DNA of 64,000 nucleotides from an uncultured SAR116 cluster alpha proteobacterium (GCA_902622745.1 CACNQW010000005.1:1-64000), one strand, 5' to 3'; counted from the stretch's first letter, positions 17,463 through 26,869 are shown. A program made the numbers and translations. The notes: generated by a model not told the origin, from the letters alone.

Positions 17463-18437
17463 ATGCCAGAAGCTATAATACAAAGGACATATGGAAAATC
17501 TGATGTTTTAAATATTGAAAAAATTTCCTTAAATGATCCCACAGATGATGAAATTTTAATAAAACAAACTGCAATTGGAATTCATTTTCATGATATTTAT
17601 GTCAGAATTGGATTGTATAAAACATTAAATTTACCTGGCATACCAGGAGTTGAAGCTTCTGGAATTATTGAGAAATTAGGAAAAAATGTAACTGATTTGA
17701 ATGTTGGTGATAGAGTGGTGTATATAACAGGATCTTATGGAGCCTACTCTTCTCATAGAGTGATTAATCACAAAATTGTAGCCAGGATACCTGATGAACT
17801 TGATGATGCTACTATGGCTACAAATTTTTCTAGAGCTCTAACTGTTAATATGTTAACAGAACAAGTTTTTAGCTTAAAAGATAAAAGAACAATTTTAGTT
17901 ACTGCAGCAGCAGGTGGTGTTGGAAGGTTACTTTGCCAGTATTTGAATTCTATTGGCAAAATTGTAATAGGAACAGTTGGCTCTGAAAAAAAAATTAAGT
18001 TAGCAAAATCTTATGGATGTAAGGAAGCATTTATATATAACGATAATGATATAAATGAATATTCTAAAGATATTACCAAAGGAATTGGATTTGATTTAAT
18101 TTATGACTCAGTAGGTTTGGATACTTTTGAACAATCTTTTGATTTGACCTCTAATTGTGGTTATTTGATTAACTTTGGTCAATCATCAGGTCCTATACCT
18201 TCTTTTGAAATGTCAAAACTTGCACAAAAATCATTATCTATTTGTCGACCTATTTTATTTCATTATACAAATCAAAGAAGCTTATTTGAAAGCATGAGCA
18301 AGTCAGTATTTGATCAATTTAAAAATAATGTTTATTCACTTGAGGATAAAATATGTTTTGATCTTAAAAATGTTTCTCAAGCACATGACATATTAGAGTC
18401 ACGATCGGGTGGAGGAAGTTTATATTTGAAACCTTAA
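17463..18437 (+). CDS. Quinone oxidoreductase-like MDR protein
   Basis: 324 residues, a second zinc-free MDR protein distinct from the one at 13942-14937. It has 'AIGIHFHDIYVRIG' (the substrate-pocket region), 'GVEASGIIEKLG' and 'VTAAAGGVGRLLCQYLNSIG' for NAD(P)H binding. CGGAG precedes the ATG by 7 nt. Activity is probably reduction of quinones or conjugated carbonyls; the exact substrate is unknown. Divergent from the UxaA-type operon and followed 23 nt later by a sulfurtransferase. Confidence 0.85.
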   Translation: MPEAIIQRTYGKSDVLNIEKISLNDPTDDEILIKQTAIGIHFHDIYVRIGLYKTLNLPGIPGVEASGIIEKLGKNVTDLNVGDRVVYITGSYGAYSSHRVINHKIVARIPDELDDATMATNFSRALTVNMLTEQVFSLKDKRTILVTAAAGGVGRLLCQYLNSIGKIVIGTVGSEKKIKLAKSYGCKEAFIYNDNDINEYSKDITKGIGFDLIYDSVGLDTFEQSFDLTSNCGYLINFGQSSGPIPSFEMSKLAQKSLSICRPILFHYTNQRSLFESMSKSVFDQFKNNVYSLEDKICFDLKNVSQAHDILESRSGGGSLYLKP

Positions 18438-18460
18438 TTGATTTTAAATAATATTTAAAT

Positions 18461-19342
18461 ATGGGTGAGATAAGTTGGAAATTTCCAGAATATATATCTT
18501 CTTTCAAATGGTTAAAAGATAACTTGGATAATGATGAAGTTAGAATATATGATTGTACCACTTATTTACTTTATCAAGATGAAAATCCTTCATTACCATA
18601 CATTGTAAAAAGTGGTTTAAAAGAATATCAAGTTTCACATATAAAAAATTCAGCTTATTTAGATCTTCAAAAAGATTTATCTGATAATTTAAGTAAATTT
18701 AGATTTACACTTCCAGATTATGAGGTTCTGGCAAAGAGCTTTTCAAATCTTGGTGTTGGTGATGATTATCATATTGTTTTATATTCAAGGAATGGCTTGC
18801 AATGGGCTACAAGAATTTGGTGGATGTTATATGCTTTAGGATTTAAAAATCTTAGTATTTTAGATGGTAGTTTTAATGAATGGAAAAAAAATGGTTTTCC
18901 TGTTGAGAGTAAAATTAACTATTTTGAAAAATCTGAATTTAAAATAAAAATAAATGATACAATTTTTGTTGATAAAAATAGAGTTTTGGGATCAATGAAT
19001 AAAAAAGAATGTGTGATTTTAAACTCTTTGACTGAAGATATTCATAATGGAGAAAATCCAAGATATGGTAGATTAGGAAGAATCCCAGGAAGTTTAAACA
19101 TTCCCTTCCATCAATTAACTAATATCCAAAAAGGGTGTTTAAAAACACCAAGTGAATGTTTAGATCTTTTTAAGAAAAAGGGCATTACAAATAATTTGCG
19201 TGTCTTAAATTATTGTGGTGGAGGAATTGCAGCATCACTAGATGCATTTGTTTTGTTTCAATTAGGTTATAATGAAATTGAAATTTATGATAATTCGCTA
19301 AAGTATATTCAAGTTATTGGTGTAGATGTTATGAAACAGTGA
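18461..19342 (+). CDS. sseA: Thiosulfate/3-mercaptopyruvate sulfurtransferase (tandem rhodanese)
   Basis: 293 residues with two rhodanese domains. The N-terminal domain (about 15-135) is inactive, with 'LYSRNGLQWATR' in place of a Cys loop. The C-terminal domain carries the catalytic C242 in 'LNYCGGGIAASLDAFVL'. The six-residue loop CGGGIA differs from the CG(S/T)GVT of typical mercaptopyruvate sulfurtransferases and from thiosulfate rhodanese CRKGVT, so the donor is uncertain. The stop overlaps the GTG start of the phosphatase fragment by 3 nt. Confidence 0.85.
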   Translation: MGEISWKFPEYISSFKWLKDNLDNDEVRIYDCTTYLLYQDENPSLPYIVKSGLKEYQVSHIKNSAYLDLQKDLSDNLSKFRFTLPDYEVLAKSFSNLGVGDDYHIVLYSRNGLQWATRIWWMLYALGFKNLSILDGSFNEWKKNGFPVESKINYFEKSEFKIKINDTIFVDKNRVLGSMNKKECVILNSLTEDIHNGENPRYGRLGRIPGSLNIPFHQLTNIQKGCLKTPSECLDLFKKKGITNNLRVLNYCGGGIAASLDAFVLFQLGYNEIEIYDNSLKYIQVIGVDVMKQ

Positions 19343-19593
19343 AATCAATGGGCTTAAAAAAATACGAACTACATTCTGGCCTTAACTCATTTTACCAAAA
19401 TCATGCGAATAAAAAGGAAGTCTTAAGAGATTTAAAAGATTTAATATCTTCCTTAGATAAAAAGCAGGGACCTTATTTATTTGTCACTCATTATGTTGTA
19501 ATTGGTTCTTATACAAACATATTTCCAGTTAGTGGAGGGATTGTAGTTCATGATTTAAATTCTCAAGTAAATAATGAGCTACAATTGTTTTAA
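19339..19593 (+). pseudogene. Histidine-phosphatase C-terminal fragment
   Basis: An 84-codon frame beginning at GTG 19339 (overlapping the sulfurtransferase stop) or ATG 19348. 'SGLNSFYQNHAN' followed by 'GPYLFVTHYVVIGSYTNIFPVSGGIVV' matches the C-terminal half of short SixA-like histidine phosphatases (VTHQVNIxALTG...SGE), including the second catalytic His. The RHG phosphohistidine motif and the whole N-terminal half are absent, and the upstream DNA is an intact sulfurtransferase. It is probably a truncated relic, or possibly a small repurposed protein coupled to sseA. Confidence 0.6.
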
Positions 19594-19614
19594 TTAATTT
19601 TTCCAATGATTGTT

Positions 19615-19634
19615 TGATATCTTCAATGATATCA
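19615..19634. promoter_or_regulatory. Short inverted repeat upstream of Lrp-family gene
   Basis: TGATATC and GATATCA flank a 6-nt spacer in the 162-bp gap before the Lrp-family gene. It could be a weak hairpin ending the upstream transcript or an operator for autoregulation; there is no T-run immediately after it, so a terminator is not well supported. Confidence 0.25.
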
Positions 19635-19755
19635 TTTCTAAATTCTAAAAGTATAATAATTTTCTTAAAAAATGAAAAAATATGTATAATTTTAGAAAAT
19701 TTTTTGTTATTTTAAACAAAATTAGAAAAATATTCTTTATTTTAAAAAATAATAG

Positions 19756-20211
19756 ATGGATAATATTGATAAAAAAATTATATTTATTCTTCAACGTCAA
19801 GCAGATCTACCTCTTTCAGAAATTTCAAAAAGAGTAGGTTTGTCACAAACTCCATGCTGGAATAGAATTAGAAAACTTGAAGAAGATGGAGTTATTGAAA
19901 AAAAAGTAACTATAATTAACAAAAGAAAAGTTAACTTACCAATAACAGTGTTTTTGATGATTACTGTTAGAAATCATAACTCAGATTGGATGATAAAGTT
20001 TAATCAAATTTTAAAAAAATATAAAAATATTTTAGAAGCTCATAGGATAACAGGTTCTCAGGCAGATTACATTATTAAAATTGTAGTAGGAAGTATTGAG
20101 GAATATGATGAATTTCAACAGGTTTTAATTAAAAATATTGAATTTAATTCCATGTCATCTGGTATATCTTTGCAAGAGCTCAAAAGTACAACAATTTTAC
20201 CTTTAAAATAA
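19756..20211 (+). CDS. Lrp/AsnC family transcriptional regulator
   Basis: 151 residues. The N-terminal helix-turn-helix is clear: 'LPLSEISKRVGLSQTPCWNRIRKLEEDGVIEKKV' (about 17-50). It is followed by a RAM/AsnC ligand-binding domain with 'GSQADYIIKIVVGSIEEYDEF'. Such regulators sense amino acids or related metabolites and usually autoregulate. The upstream 160 bp is AT-rich with an inverted repeat. Likely targets are the neighbouring catabolic or EamA exporter genes (inference). Its stop abuts that of the convergent amidohydrolase gene with no spacer. Confidence 0.9.
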   Translation: MDNIDKKIIFILQRQADLPLSEISKRVGLSQTPCWNRIRKLEEDGVIEKKVTIINKRKVNLPITVFLMITVRNHNSDWMIKFNQILKKYKNILEAHRITGSQADYIIKIVVGSIEEYDEFQQVLIKNIEFNSMSSGISLQELKSTTILPLK

Positions 20212-21105
20212 TTATAAAGGCTTATAAAATTTTAAAGCATTATTATAAAATATACTATTTATTTCAGTATTGGTTAAACTACTAATACATTCAAATAATG
20301 TTTCTACAATTTGGTCGTAAGAAGCGCATAAGCTATCCACAGGGAAATTAGAACCAAACATACATCTATCTGCTCCAAATTTATCAATCAAGTAATTTAT
20401 AATACCTTCATTGTTGTATTTGTTCCAGGTTGAATTTGGAACACCAATACCTGATATTTTAACAACAACATTTGGACATTGGCTAATAATATTTATTGCA
20501 TCTTTCCAATTTTTTATTCCTTTTAATGATCTGTCGTATGGAAGCCCTGCATGATTAAGAATAACAAGTGTATGTGGAAAATCATCCGCTAACAATTTAG
20601 CATCTTGTAGATACTTCCATGGTATTTGTAAATCAAAATGAAGTTTATATTTTGCAAGCTTACTAAAACCTACCCTAAAGGTTTCATCACTTAGTTTTAC
20701 AATTGGTTTTTTAAAATCGTCGTAATTGGGTTTTTGTCTAACACTTTTGACAAGAGGATGTTTTGAATATTCTATTAATAATAACTCTGAATTTTTTTCA
20801 TGTAGCCAAATTTGTCCAACAGCTCCATTAGGAAAGCCAAAATTCTTATGAATTTTTTCTAACCAAATTATTTCTCCAATTGGATCTTTCCTATCCCATT
20901 CAGCTTCCATATGAATTGTTTTGTGAACGTTATAATTAGCAGAAACTCTCATATAGTCATGAAAAAGAAAATTTTTACAGATTTGTTCGTAATTACCATA
21001 ACGGAAACTAATTAGTGGTCTTTTACAGAGCCAAGGATGCTTTTTCATTGATAAGTCCCACAAATGATGATGAGAATCTACAATTTTAAATTTCTTTAAG
21101 TCCAT
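20212..21105 (-). CDS. Amidohydrolase_2 family hydrolase (lactonase-like)
   Basis: 297 residues, a paralogue of the protein at 5716-6753. DSHHHLWDL begins at residue 10. 'MRVSANYNVHKTIHMEAEWDRKDP' gives the conserved His/Glu pattern after strand 2, 'VILNHAGLPYDR' the metal His, and 'DRCMFGSNFPVD' the C-terminal Asp. It matches sugar-lactone hydrolases such as L-fuconolactonase and galactarolactonase better than LigI because of its length and the W-E-R/D pattern. Divergent from an EamA transporter across 52 bp. Confidence 0.85.
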   Translation of the reverse strand: MDLKKFKIVDSHHHLWDLSMKKHPWLCKRPLISFRYGNYEQICKNFLFHDYMRVSANYNVHKTIHMEAEWDRKDPIGEIIWLEKIHKNFGFPNGAVGQIWLHEKNSELLLIEYSKHPLVKSVRQKPNYDDFKKPIVKLSDETFRVGFSKLAKYKLHFDLQIPWKYLQDAKLLADDFPHTLVILNHAGLPYDRSLKGIKNWKDAINIISQCPNVVVKISGIGVPNSTWNKYNNEGIINYLIDKFGADRCMFGSNFPVDSLCASYDQIVETLFECISSLTNTEINSIFYNNALKFYKPL

Positions 21106-21157
21106 TAATGATATACATTGTGAATTTAATAATAAGTCTACATGTAAATTTCAAATT

Positions 21158-22024
21158 ATGAAGAATGAAATTAAATTAGGTATCATATTAATGATATTTG
21201 CAACATTATGCTTTGGCATTATGGATGGTGTTTCGAGATATTTAGCAGAAGAATATAACGTTTTTATAATTAATATGTATAGAAGTTGGGTATTGGTTTT
21301 ATTTGTTTTAATTTATTCAATAAGTAAAGGTGGCATTAAAAAGGTTTCCTTCTCGAAAAAACCATTAATTCAAATAATTAGGGGAATTTTATTAATTTCC
21401 TGTGTCTGCATTGGTGTATACTCATTTACTGTACTAGGATTGGTAGCAGCACATACTATTATCGCAATTTATCCACTTTTAGTTCTTCCCCTTTCATATT
21501 ATTTTCTTAATGAAAAAATTGGTTGGAGAAGATGGTTCGCTGTATTCATTGGTTTTTTAGGCATCATAATAATATTAAATCCGATATCGATGAGTTTTAA
21601 TTTTAATATGGTATGGCCATTACTTCTTGCTTTTTTATTAGCTATTTATTCCATTTTAACTCGTAATATTTCTGCTTATGATAATTCTGAAACTAGTTTT
21701 TTTTGGGTTGCTATAGTAGGTGGAATAGTAATGACGATGATAGGTCCTTTCTTTTTTGAATTATTAATTTTAAAAGATATTCCCTGGTTTCTATTACTTT
21801 GTTTTTTAAGTACTAGTGGACATTTTTTATTTATAAAAGCACTTGAAACAGCTCAAGCTAGTATTCTACAGCCTTTTATTTACTTACAATTATTATTTGC
21901 TTCAATTATTGGAATTTGGTTTTTTAACGATTTTTTAACTTTAAATCTTTTTTTGGGTGGAATTTTGATTATAGGTAGTGGTATATTTGCGTTTATAAGA
22001 ACACATAAAGTTAAGAATATGTAA
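21158..22024 (+). CDS. EamA/DMT-family transporter
   Basis: 288 residues with ten predicted transmembrane helices in two EamA repeats. 'MYRSWVLVLFVLIYSISKGG' opens helix 2 and 'ILQPFIYLQLLFASIIGIWFF' lies in the second repeat, both typical of the RhaT/YdcZ-like DMT group. Inner-membrane exporter or permease; substrate unknown. It is the second such gene in the region (the other is at the left edge) and is 2 nt upstream of the GNAT gene, so the two are co-transcribed. Confidence 0.88.
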   Translation: MKNEIKLGIILMIFATLCFGIMDGVSRYLAEEYNVFIINMYRSWVLVLFVLIYSISKGGIKKVSFSKKPLIQIIRGILLISCVCIGVYSFTVLGLVAAHTIIAIYPLLVLPLSYYFLNEKIGWRRWFAVFIGFLGIIIILNPISMSFNFNMVWPLLLAFLLAIYSILTRNISAYDNSETSFFWVAIVGGIVMTMIGPFFFELLILKDIPWFLLLCFLSTSGHFLFIKALETAQASILQPFIYLQLLFASIIGIWFFNDFLTLNLFLGGILIIGSGIFAFIRTHKVKNM

Positions 22025-22026
22025 AA

Positions 22027-22541
<515 letters not shown>

Positions 22542-22591
22542 ACATTTTTTTTTTATAATAAAATTAAATATCTATCAAGTTATATTAAAAC

Positions 22592-23359
22592 TTAATTTTT
22601 AGATATTTCATACATTGCTATTGAAGCTGCATTTGCTGCATTTAATGAATTACATTTAGGGTTAACATCAATTTTTACCAGTCCATCCACATTTTGTTTT
22701 GTTAAATTTCTTAGACCTTTTCCCTCAGCCCCAATGATTAATGCTATTCGATTATCAGTTTTATCAATTTCCTGAATTTTTATTTTGCCATTTCCATCTA
22801 AACCGTAGATAAAAAAATTTTGTTTTTTTAAAATATTTATTTCTTGAATTAAATTTCCAATTTCTAAAATTTGAATTTTGTCAATTTCTCCTGCTGAAGC
22901 TTTAATCAAAGAGGATGTTTCAATTGGTGTGTTGTTTTTAAGTAGACATACAGCATCAAAATTAAATGCAAATGCTGATCTTATGATAGATCCTACATTT
23001 TGAGGGTCAGTTAATTGATCTAAAATTAAAATTTTAGTTTTCTTTGAAGATAATTTTTTTAGATATTCAGATAATTTTTTTTTAATTATTTTACTTGCAA
23101 ATACAATTATGCCTTGATGGTTATTAGAATTACTAATATCATTTAGTTCAATTTTTTCTAGTAAAACAATTTTGATACTGACTTCATTACTTATTATAAA
23201 ATCATTCCAATAGTCAAATTTTTTTTCTGTTGTACAAAGAAGATAACAATTTCGATTTGAATTTAATAATGCTGATTTAGCTGAATGATTTCCATATATT
23301 TGAATAGCATTGTTGGGAATATTAAGTTTATTTAATTTTTTGATTTGTTTAATAGTCAT
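22592..23359 (-). CDS. rlmB: TrmH/SpoU-family rRNA 2'-O-methyltransferase (RlmB-like)
   Basis: 255 residues. An N-terminal substrate-binding domain (about 1-95) precedes the SPOUT domain with motif 1 'ILDQLTDPQNVGSIIRSAFAF', motif 2 'IALIIGAEGKGLRNLT' and motif 3 'CNSLNAANAASIAMYE', the knotted AdoMet site. RlmB methylates G2251 of 23S rRNA in E. coli; other TrmH-family targets are possible. Divergent from tRNA-Tyr and the tuf transcription unit. Confidence 0.88.
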   Translation of the reverse strand: MTIKQIKKLNKLNIPNNAIQIYGNHSAKSALLNSNRNCYLLCTTEKKFDYWNDFIISNEVSIKIVLLEKIELNDISNSNNHQGIIVFASKIIKKKLSEYLKKLSSKKTKILILDQLTDPQNVGSIIRSAFAFNFDAVCLLKNNTPIETSSLIKASAGEIDKIQILEIGNLIQEINILKKQNFFIYGLDGNGKIKIQEIDKTDNRIALIIGAEGKGLRNLTKQNVDGLVKIDVNPKCNSLNAANAASIAMYEISKN

Positions 23360-23397
23360 TTTGCATTCAAGATTTGTGCCTTTTTTTTACTTTATTG

Positions 23398-23424
23398 TTG
23401 ACATTTGATCAAACCTTTTTTAAT
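23398..23424 (+). promoter_or_regulatory. Candidate promoter for tRNA-Tyr/tuf unit
   Basis: A perfect TTGACA -35 hexamer at 23398-23403 lies about 60 bp upstream of tRNA-Tyr. The -10 is poorly defined: TTTAAT at 23419-23424 (15-nt spacing) is the best match. The position, in a divergent intergenic region ahead of a tRNA and the translation superoperon, supports a strong sigma-70-type promoter. Confidence 0.5.
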
Positions 23425-23462
23425 GGCAATATAACATTATGAAAGTATTTAGAATTGAAATT

Positions 23463-23548
23463 GGTGGGGTGGCCGAGTGGTTAAAGGCAGCAGACTGTAA
23501 ATCTGCCCGCGTCAGCGTACGTAGGTTCGAATCCTACCCCCACCACCA
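23463..23548 (+). tRNA. tRNA-Tyr (anticodon GTA)
   Basis: An 86-nt class II tRNA with long variable arm and encoded CCA. The acceptor GGTGGGG pairs with CCCCACC, the anticodon stem-loop CAGACTGTAAATCTG reads GTA, the variable arm is around CCCGCGTCAGC, and the T-arm is GTAGGTTCGAATCCTAC. It precedes tuf by 36 bp and is likely processed from the same transcript. Confidence 0.97.
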
Positions 23549-23562
23549 TACATAAAATTATT

Positions 23563-24785
23563 ACAACAATGAGAGGTTTATAAAATGTCTAAAGAAAAAT
23601 TTGATCGTAGCAAACCACATGTTAACATTGGTACAATTGGCCATGTTGATCATGGTAAAACAACATTAACAGCAGCTATTACAAAAGTGATGGCTGATGC
23701 AGGTAGAGCTGATTTTTCAGCTTATGATCAGATTGATAAAGCTCCAGAAGAAAGAGAAAGGGGCATTACGATATCTACTGCGCACGTTGAATATGAAACT
23801 GAAAACAGGCATTATGCTCACGTAGATTGTCCTGGTCATGCTGATTATGTTAAAAACATGATTACTGGAGCGGCTCAGATGGATGGTGCTATTTTAGTAG
23901 TGAATGCTGCTGATGGTCCTATGCCACAAACAAGAGAACATATATTATTAGCTCGACAAGTTGGTGTTCCTGCTTTGGTTGTTTACTTGAACAAAGTTGA
24001 TCAAGTTGATGATGCAGAGCTTTTAGAATTAGTTGAATTAGAAATTAGAGAATTATTAACAAGTTATGAATTCCCAGGGGACGATATACCAATTGTAAAA
24101 GGCAGTGCTTTAGCCGCTCTTGAAGGAAGAGATGAAGAGATAGGAGTAAACTCTATAAATGCTTTGATGGCAGAGGTGGATAAATATATACCTCAGCCAG
24201 AGAGACCAAAAGATCAACCTTTTTTAATGCCTATAGAAGATGTATTTTCAATTTCTGGAAGAGGAACAGTTGTAACTGGCCGTGTTGAAAGAGGAGTTGT
24301 TAAAGTTGGAGAAGAAATAGAAATTGTTGGATTAAAAGAAACAACAAAAACCACCTGTACTGGTGTTGAGATGTTCAGAAAGCTTCTAGATCAAGGTGAA
24401 GCTGGAGATAATGTTGGGGTTCTTTTAAGAGGAACAAAAAGAGAAGAAGTCGAAAGAGGACAAGTTTTATCTGCCCCAGGTTCTATCAAGCCGTTTAAAA
24501 AGTTTAAAGCTGAAGCTTATGTATTGACCAAAGAAGAAGGTGGAAGACATACACCTTTTTTTAGTAATTACAGACCACAGTTTTACTTTAGAACAACAGA
24601 TGTCACGGGTTCAGTAGAATTGCCATCAGGGACAGAAATGGTAATGCCAGGCGATAACATAGCAATGACTGTTGAATTAATACAGCCAATAGCAATGGAC
24701 GAAGGATTAAGATTTGCAATAAGAGAAGGTGGTCGAACTGTGGGCGCGGGAGTTGTGTCCAGCATAGAATCATAACTAATTAGGA
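23563..24785 (+). repeat. 1223-bp tuf repeat, copy A
   Basis: From ACAACAATG 22 nt upstream of the first tuf start to AGGA just past its stop, this stretch reappears at 39289-40511 with equal length. By eye the only difference is the 12-base block at 23838-23849. Identity stops abruptly at both ends, typical of gene conversion between tuf copies. The right end runs 4 nt into tRNA-Trp. Confidence 0.9.
23585..24775 (+). CDS. tuf: Elongation factor Tu (intact copy)
   Basis: 396 residues, full length. GHVDHGKT (19-26) is the P-loop, 'RGITI' the switch I Thr region, DCPGH at 81-85 with catalytic H85 (E. coli His84), NKVD for guanine specificity and a GSAL loop. Domains 2 and 3 are complete. It delivers aminoacyl-tRNA to the ribosome. 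Located between tRNA-Tyr and tRNA-Trp, it is the copy most likely to be functional, as the second copy lacks the catalytic His. Confidence 0.98.
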   Translation: MSKEKFDRSKPHVNIGTIGHVDHGKTTLTAAITKVMADAGRADFSAYDQIDKAPEERERGITISTAHVEYETENRHYAHVDCPGHADYVKNMITGAAQMDGAILVVNAADGPMPQTREHILLARQVGVPALVVYLNKVDQVDDAELLELVELEIRELLTSYEFPGDDIPIVKGSALAALEGRDEEIGVNSINALMAEVDKYIPQPERPKDQPFLMPIEDVFSISGRGTVVTGRVERGVVKVGEEIEIVGLKETTKTTCTGVEMFRKLLDQGEAGDNVGVLLRGTKREEVERGQVLSAPGSIKPFKKFKAEAYVLTKEEGGRHTPFFSNYRPQFYFRTTDVTGSVELPSGTEMVMPGDNIAMTVELIQPIAMDEGLRFAIREGGRTVGAGVVSSIES

Positions 24786-24857
24786 GTATAGCTCAATTGG
24801 TAGAGCACCGGTCTCCAAAACCGGGGGCTGGGGGTTCGAGTCCCTCTACTCCTGCCA
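24782..24857 (+). tRNA. tRNA-Trp (anticodon CCA)
   Basis: A 76-nt cloverleaf with encoded CCA. The acceptor AGGAGTA pairs with TACTCCT, the anticodon stem-loop CCGGTCTCCAAAACCGG reads CCA, and the T-arm is around GGGGTTCGAGTCCC. The tuf-trpT-secE-nusG order is the common alphaproteobacterial arrangement. Its first 4 nt are shared with the tuf repeat boundary. Confidence 0.97.
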
Positions 24858-24880
24858 TATTATTTATATTTATGAAAATT

Positions 24881-24908
24881 TTGACTTAATCAAAAAAAAA
24901 GATATATT
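24881..24908 (+). promoter_or_regulatory. Candidate promoter for secE-nusG operon
   Basis: TTGACT at 24881-24886 and TATATT at 24903-24908 with 16-nt spacing (one base short of optimal) lie 25 bp upstream of secE, between tRNA-Trp and secE. The spacer is A-rich. This would start the secE-nusG-rplKAJL-rpoBC transcript independently of tuf. Confidence 0.5.
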
Positions 24909-24932
24909 GACAAACGTTTAGGAAGGATAGAT

Positions 24933-25130
24933 ATGTCTAAAACAAGTCCCGCACAATTTGTTAGGCAGGTAAGACAAGAATTAAAAAGAATAACTTGGGC
25001 TACTAAAAGAGACACTTTATTTGCAACTATAACAGTTTTACTTATGGCTGTGTTAGCGTCTGTGTTCTTTTTTTTAGTTGATCTTTTGTTATCTAATATT
25101 GTTGAATTTGTTTTGGGATTAGGAACTTAG
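24933..25130 (+). CDS. secE: Preprotein translocase subunit SecE
   Basis: 65 residues, the short single-helix form. 'FVRQVRQELKRITWATKRDTL' is the conserved amphipathic segment that lies on the membrane surface and clamps SecY, followed by one transmembrane helix. GGAAGGA precedes the ATG. It is an essential part of the SecYEG channel; SecY is encoded at 49815. Confidence 0.95.
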   Translation: MSKTSPAQFVRQVRQELKRITWATKRDTLFATITVLLMAVLASVFFFLVDLLLSNIVEFVLGLGT

Positions 25131-25132
25131 TT

Positions 25133-25663
25133 ATGGAATATAAGTGGTATGTTGTGCATGTTTATTCAGGCTCTGAAAAACGAGTAAAAGAAACAATAGA
25201 AGAACAAATGAAATCCAAAAACATGGAAGGATTTATTGAAGAGATACTTGTTCCAACTGAAGAAATTCTTGAGATTAGAAAAGGAGCAAAAGTAAAAACT
25301 GAAAAGAAATTTTTTCCCGGTTATTTGCTGATTAAAATGAATATGACTGATGAAAGTTGGCATTTTGTCAAATCTCAGCCTAAAGTCACAAATTTTTTAG
25401 GTGCAAAAGGTAAACCTATCGCATTAAGCTCAATTGAAGCAAAAAGATTAATAGAACAGATAACCGAAAGGGTTGAAAGACCTAGGTCTAATGTTATTTT
25501 TGAAATAGGTGAAGAAGTAAGAGTTTCTGATGGACCTTTCCAAAGTTTTAATGGATTAGTTGAAGAAATAGATGAAGATAAATCAAGACTTAAGGTTTCG
25601 GTATCAATTTTTGGAAGATCAACACCCGTTGATTTAGAATTTACACAAGTTGAAAAAATATAA
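25133..25663 (+). CDS. nusG: Transcription termination/antitermination factor NusG
   Basis: 176 residues. The NGN domain (about 1-115) starts '[22 protein letters not shown]', includes '[19 protein letters not shown]', and is followed by the KOW domain with '[27 protein letters not shown]'. NusG links RNA polymerase to Rho and to the ribosome (S10). Its start is 2 nt after the secE stop. Confidence 0.97.
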   Translation: MEYKWYVVHVYSGSEKRVKETIEEQMKSKNMEGFIEEILVPTEEILEIRKGAKVKTEKKFFPGYLLIKMNMTDESWHFVKSQPKVTNFLGAKGKPIALSSIEAKRLIEQITERVERPRSNVIFEIGEEVRVSDGPFQSFNGLVEEIDEDKSRLKVSVSIFGRSTPVDLEFTQVEKI

Positions 25664-25673
25664 GAGAGTAGTT

Positions 25674-26102
25674 ATGGCAAAAAAAATAGACGGATACATT
25701 AAATTAAATATTCCTGCAGGTGCAGCAAATCCATCACCACCAGTCGGTCCAGCCTTAGGTCAAAGAGGTATTAACATAATGGAGTTTTGTAAAGCATTTA
25801 ACGCTTCTACTGAAAAATTAGAAAAAAATATGCCAATACCAGTCATTATAACTGTATTTGTTGACAAATCTTTTTCTTTTGTTACAAAAACACCTCCAGT
25901 ATCTTATTTTATAAAAAAAGCTGCCGGAATGGACAAAGCTTCATCTGAGCCTGGAAGAAGTTTAGTTGGTAAGGTTAATGCTAAGCAAGTTCGTGAGATA
26001 GCTGAGAATAAAATGAAAGATCTCAATGCTGCAAATATTGAGGGTGCAATAAAAATGGTTGAAGGATCTGCTAGGTCTATGGGTATTGAGGTTACGGAGT
26101 AA
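25674..26102 (+). CDS. rplK: 50S ribosomal protein L11
   Basis: 142 residues from ATG 25674, giving the canonical [16 protein letters not shown] start; an in-frame upstream start inside nusG is unlikely. '[22 protein letters not shown]' is the N-terminal domain that touches the GTPase-associated centre of 23S rRNA, and the C-terminal domain contains '[21 protein letters not shown]'. First ribosomal gene of the L11 operon; rplA follows after 4 nt. Confidence 0.97.
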   Translation: MAKKIDGYIKLNIPAGAANPSPPVGPALGQRGINIMEFCKAFNASTEKLEKNMPIPVIITVFVDKSFSFVTKTPPVSYFIKKAAGMDKASSEPGRSLVGKVNAKQVREIAENKMKDLNAANIEGAIKMVEGSARSMGIEVTE

Positions 26103-26106
26103 TATA

Positions 26107-26787
26107 ATGTCTAAGGGTAAATTTTTGATTGAAGCATACAAGTCTTTTGATGTATCTAAAGTTTATAATTATGATGATGCAGTTGATATTATACTAAAAA
26201 ATAAAAGAAGTAAAATTAACGAAACTATTGAAATTTCTCTAAATTTAGGTGTAGATCCAAGACATGCAGATCAAATGGTTAGAGGAACTGTAAATTTACC
26301 AAATGGAAGTGGTAAAGAAATTAAAGTAGCTGTATTTGCAAAAGATAAAAATGCAGAAGATGCAAAAAAAGAAGGGGCTGATGTAATTGGTTCCGATGAT
26401 TTAATCCAAAAAATACAAGATGGATTTTTAGACTTTGATAGAGTAATTTCATCTCCTGATATGATGAGTACTGTTAGTAAAGTTGCTAAAATTCTTGGCC
26501 CAAAGGGGCTAATGCCAAACCCTAAAATGGGTACTGTTACACCGAACATTGGCGAAGCTGTTAAATTAGCAAAATCTGGACAGGTTCAATTTAAAACTGA
26601 AAAAAACGGTATTGTACAGGCAGGTATTGCTAAATCAAATTTTGAAGCTAAGAGCATTGTTGAAAACATAAAATCATTTGTAGATACTATAAAAAAATTA
26701 AAACCATCAGGAGCTAAAGGTACATTTATAAGAAAAATCTCACTCTCATCTACCATGGGAGTTAGTGTAAATTGTGAAATAAATTAA
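26107..26787 (+). CDS. rplA: 50S ribosomal protein L1
   Basis: 226 residues from ATG 26107 (an upstream in-frame start within rplK is unlikely). 'VDPRHADQMVRGTVNLPNGSGK' and 'LGPKGLMPNPKMGTVTPNI' are the L1 signatures at the L1-stalk rRNA-binding site. In other bacteria L1 also represses its own operon mRNA. It is followed by the L10 leader. Confidence 0.97.
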   Translation: MSKGKFLIEAYKSFDVSKVYNYDDAVDIILKNKRSKINETIEISLNLGVDPRHADQMVRGTVNLPNGSGKEIKVAVFAKDKNAEDAKKEGADVIGSDDLIQKIQDGFLDFDRVISSPDMMSTVSKVAKILGPKGLMPNPKMGTVTPNIGEAVKLAKSGQVQFKTEKNGIVQAGIAKSNFEAKSIVENIKSFVDTIKKLKPSGAKGTFIRKISLSSTMGVSVNCEIN

Positions 26788-26788
26788 A

Positions 26789-26869
26789 CCTGTCCAAGAC
26801 TGTAGGTTGATTGCGTAAATTCCTGCATAGACAAATACTAGGGGCAGGCCTACTTAAATATGGAGGCCT
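26789..26869 (+). ncRNA. Ribosomal protein L10 leader (autoregulatory mRNA structure)
   Basis: Between rplA and rplJ. An outer helix pairs CCTGTCC (26789-26795) with the GGGCAGG side at 26842-26848 (one G-U), and an inner helix pairs TGTAGG (26801-26806) with CCTGCA (26822-26827), the usual L10-leader layout. A second hairpin, AGGCCT at 26846-26851 with AGGCCT at 26864-26869, would bury the GGAGG ribosome site of rplJ and shares bases 26846-26848 with the outer helix, so the two states exclude each other. Known L10 leaders bind L10-(L12)4 to repress rplJL. Confidence 0.8.

Noticed and set aside
23398-23435. TTGACA with TATAAC as promoter of tRNA-Tyr
   Set aside because: Spacing is 26 nt, too long; a weaker -10 (TTTAAT) at 15 nt is preferred but uncertain.
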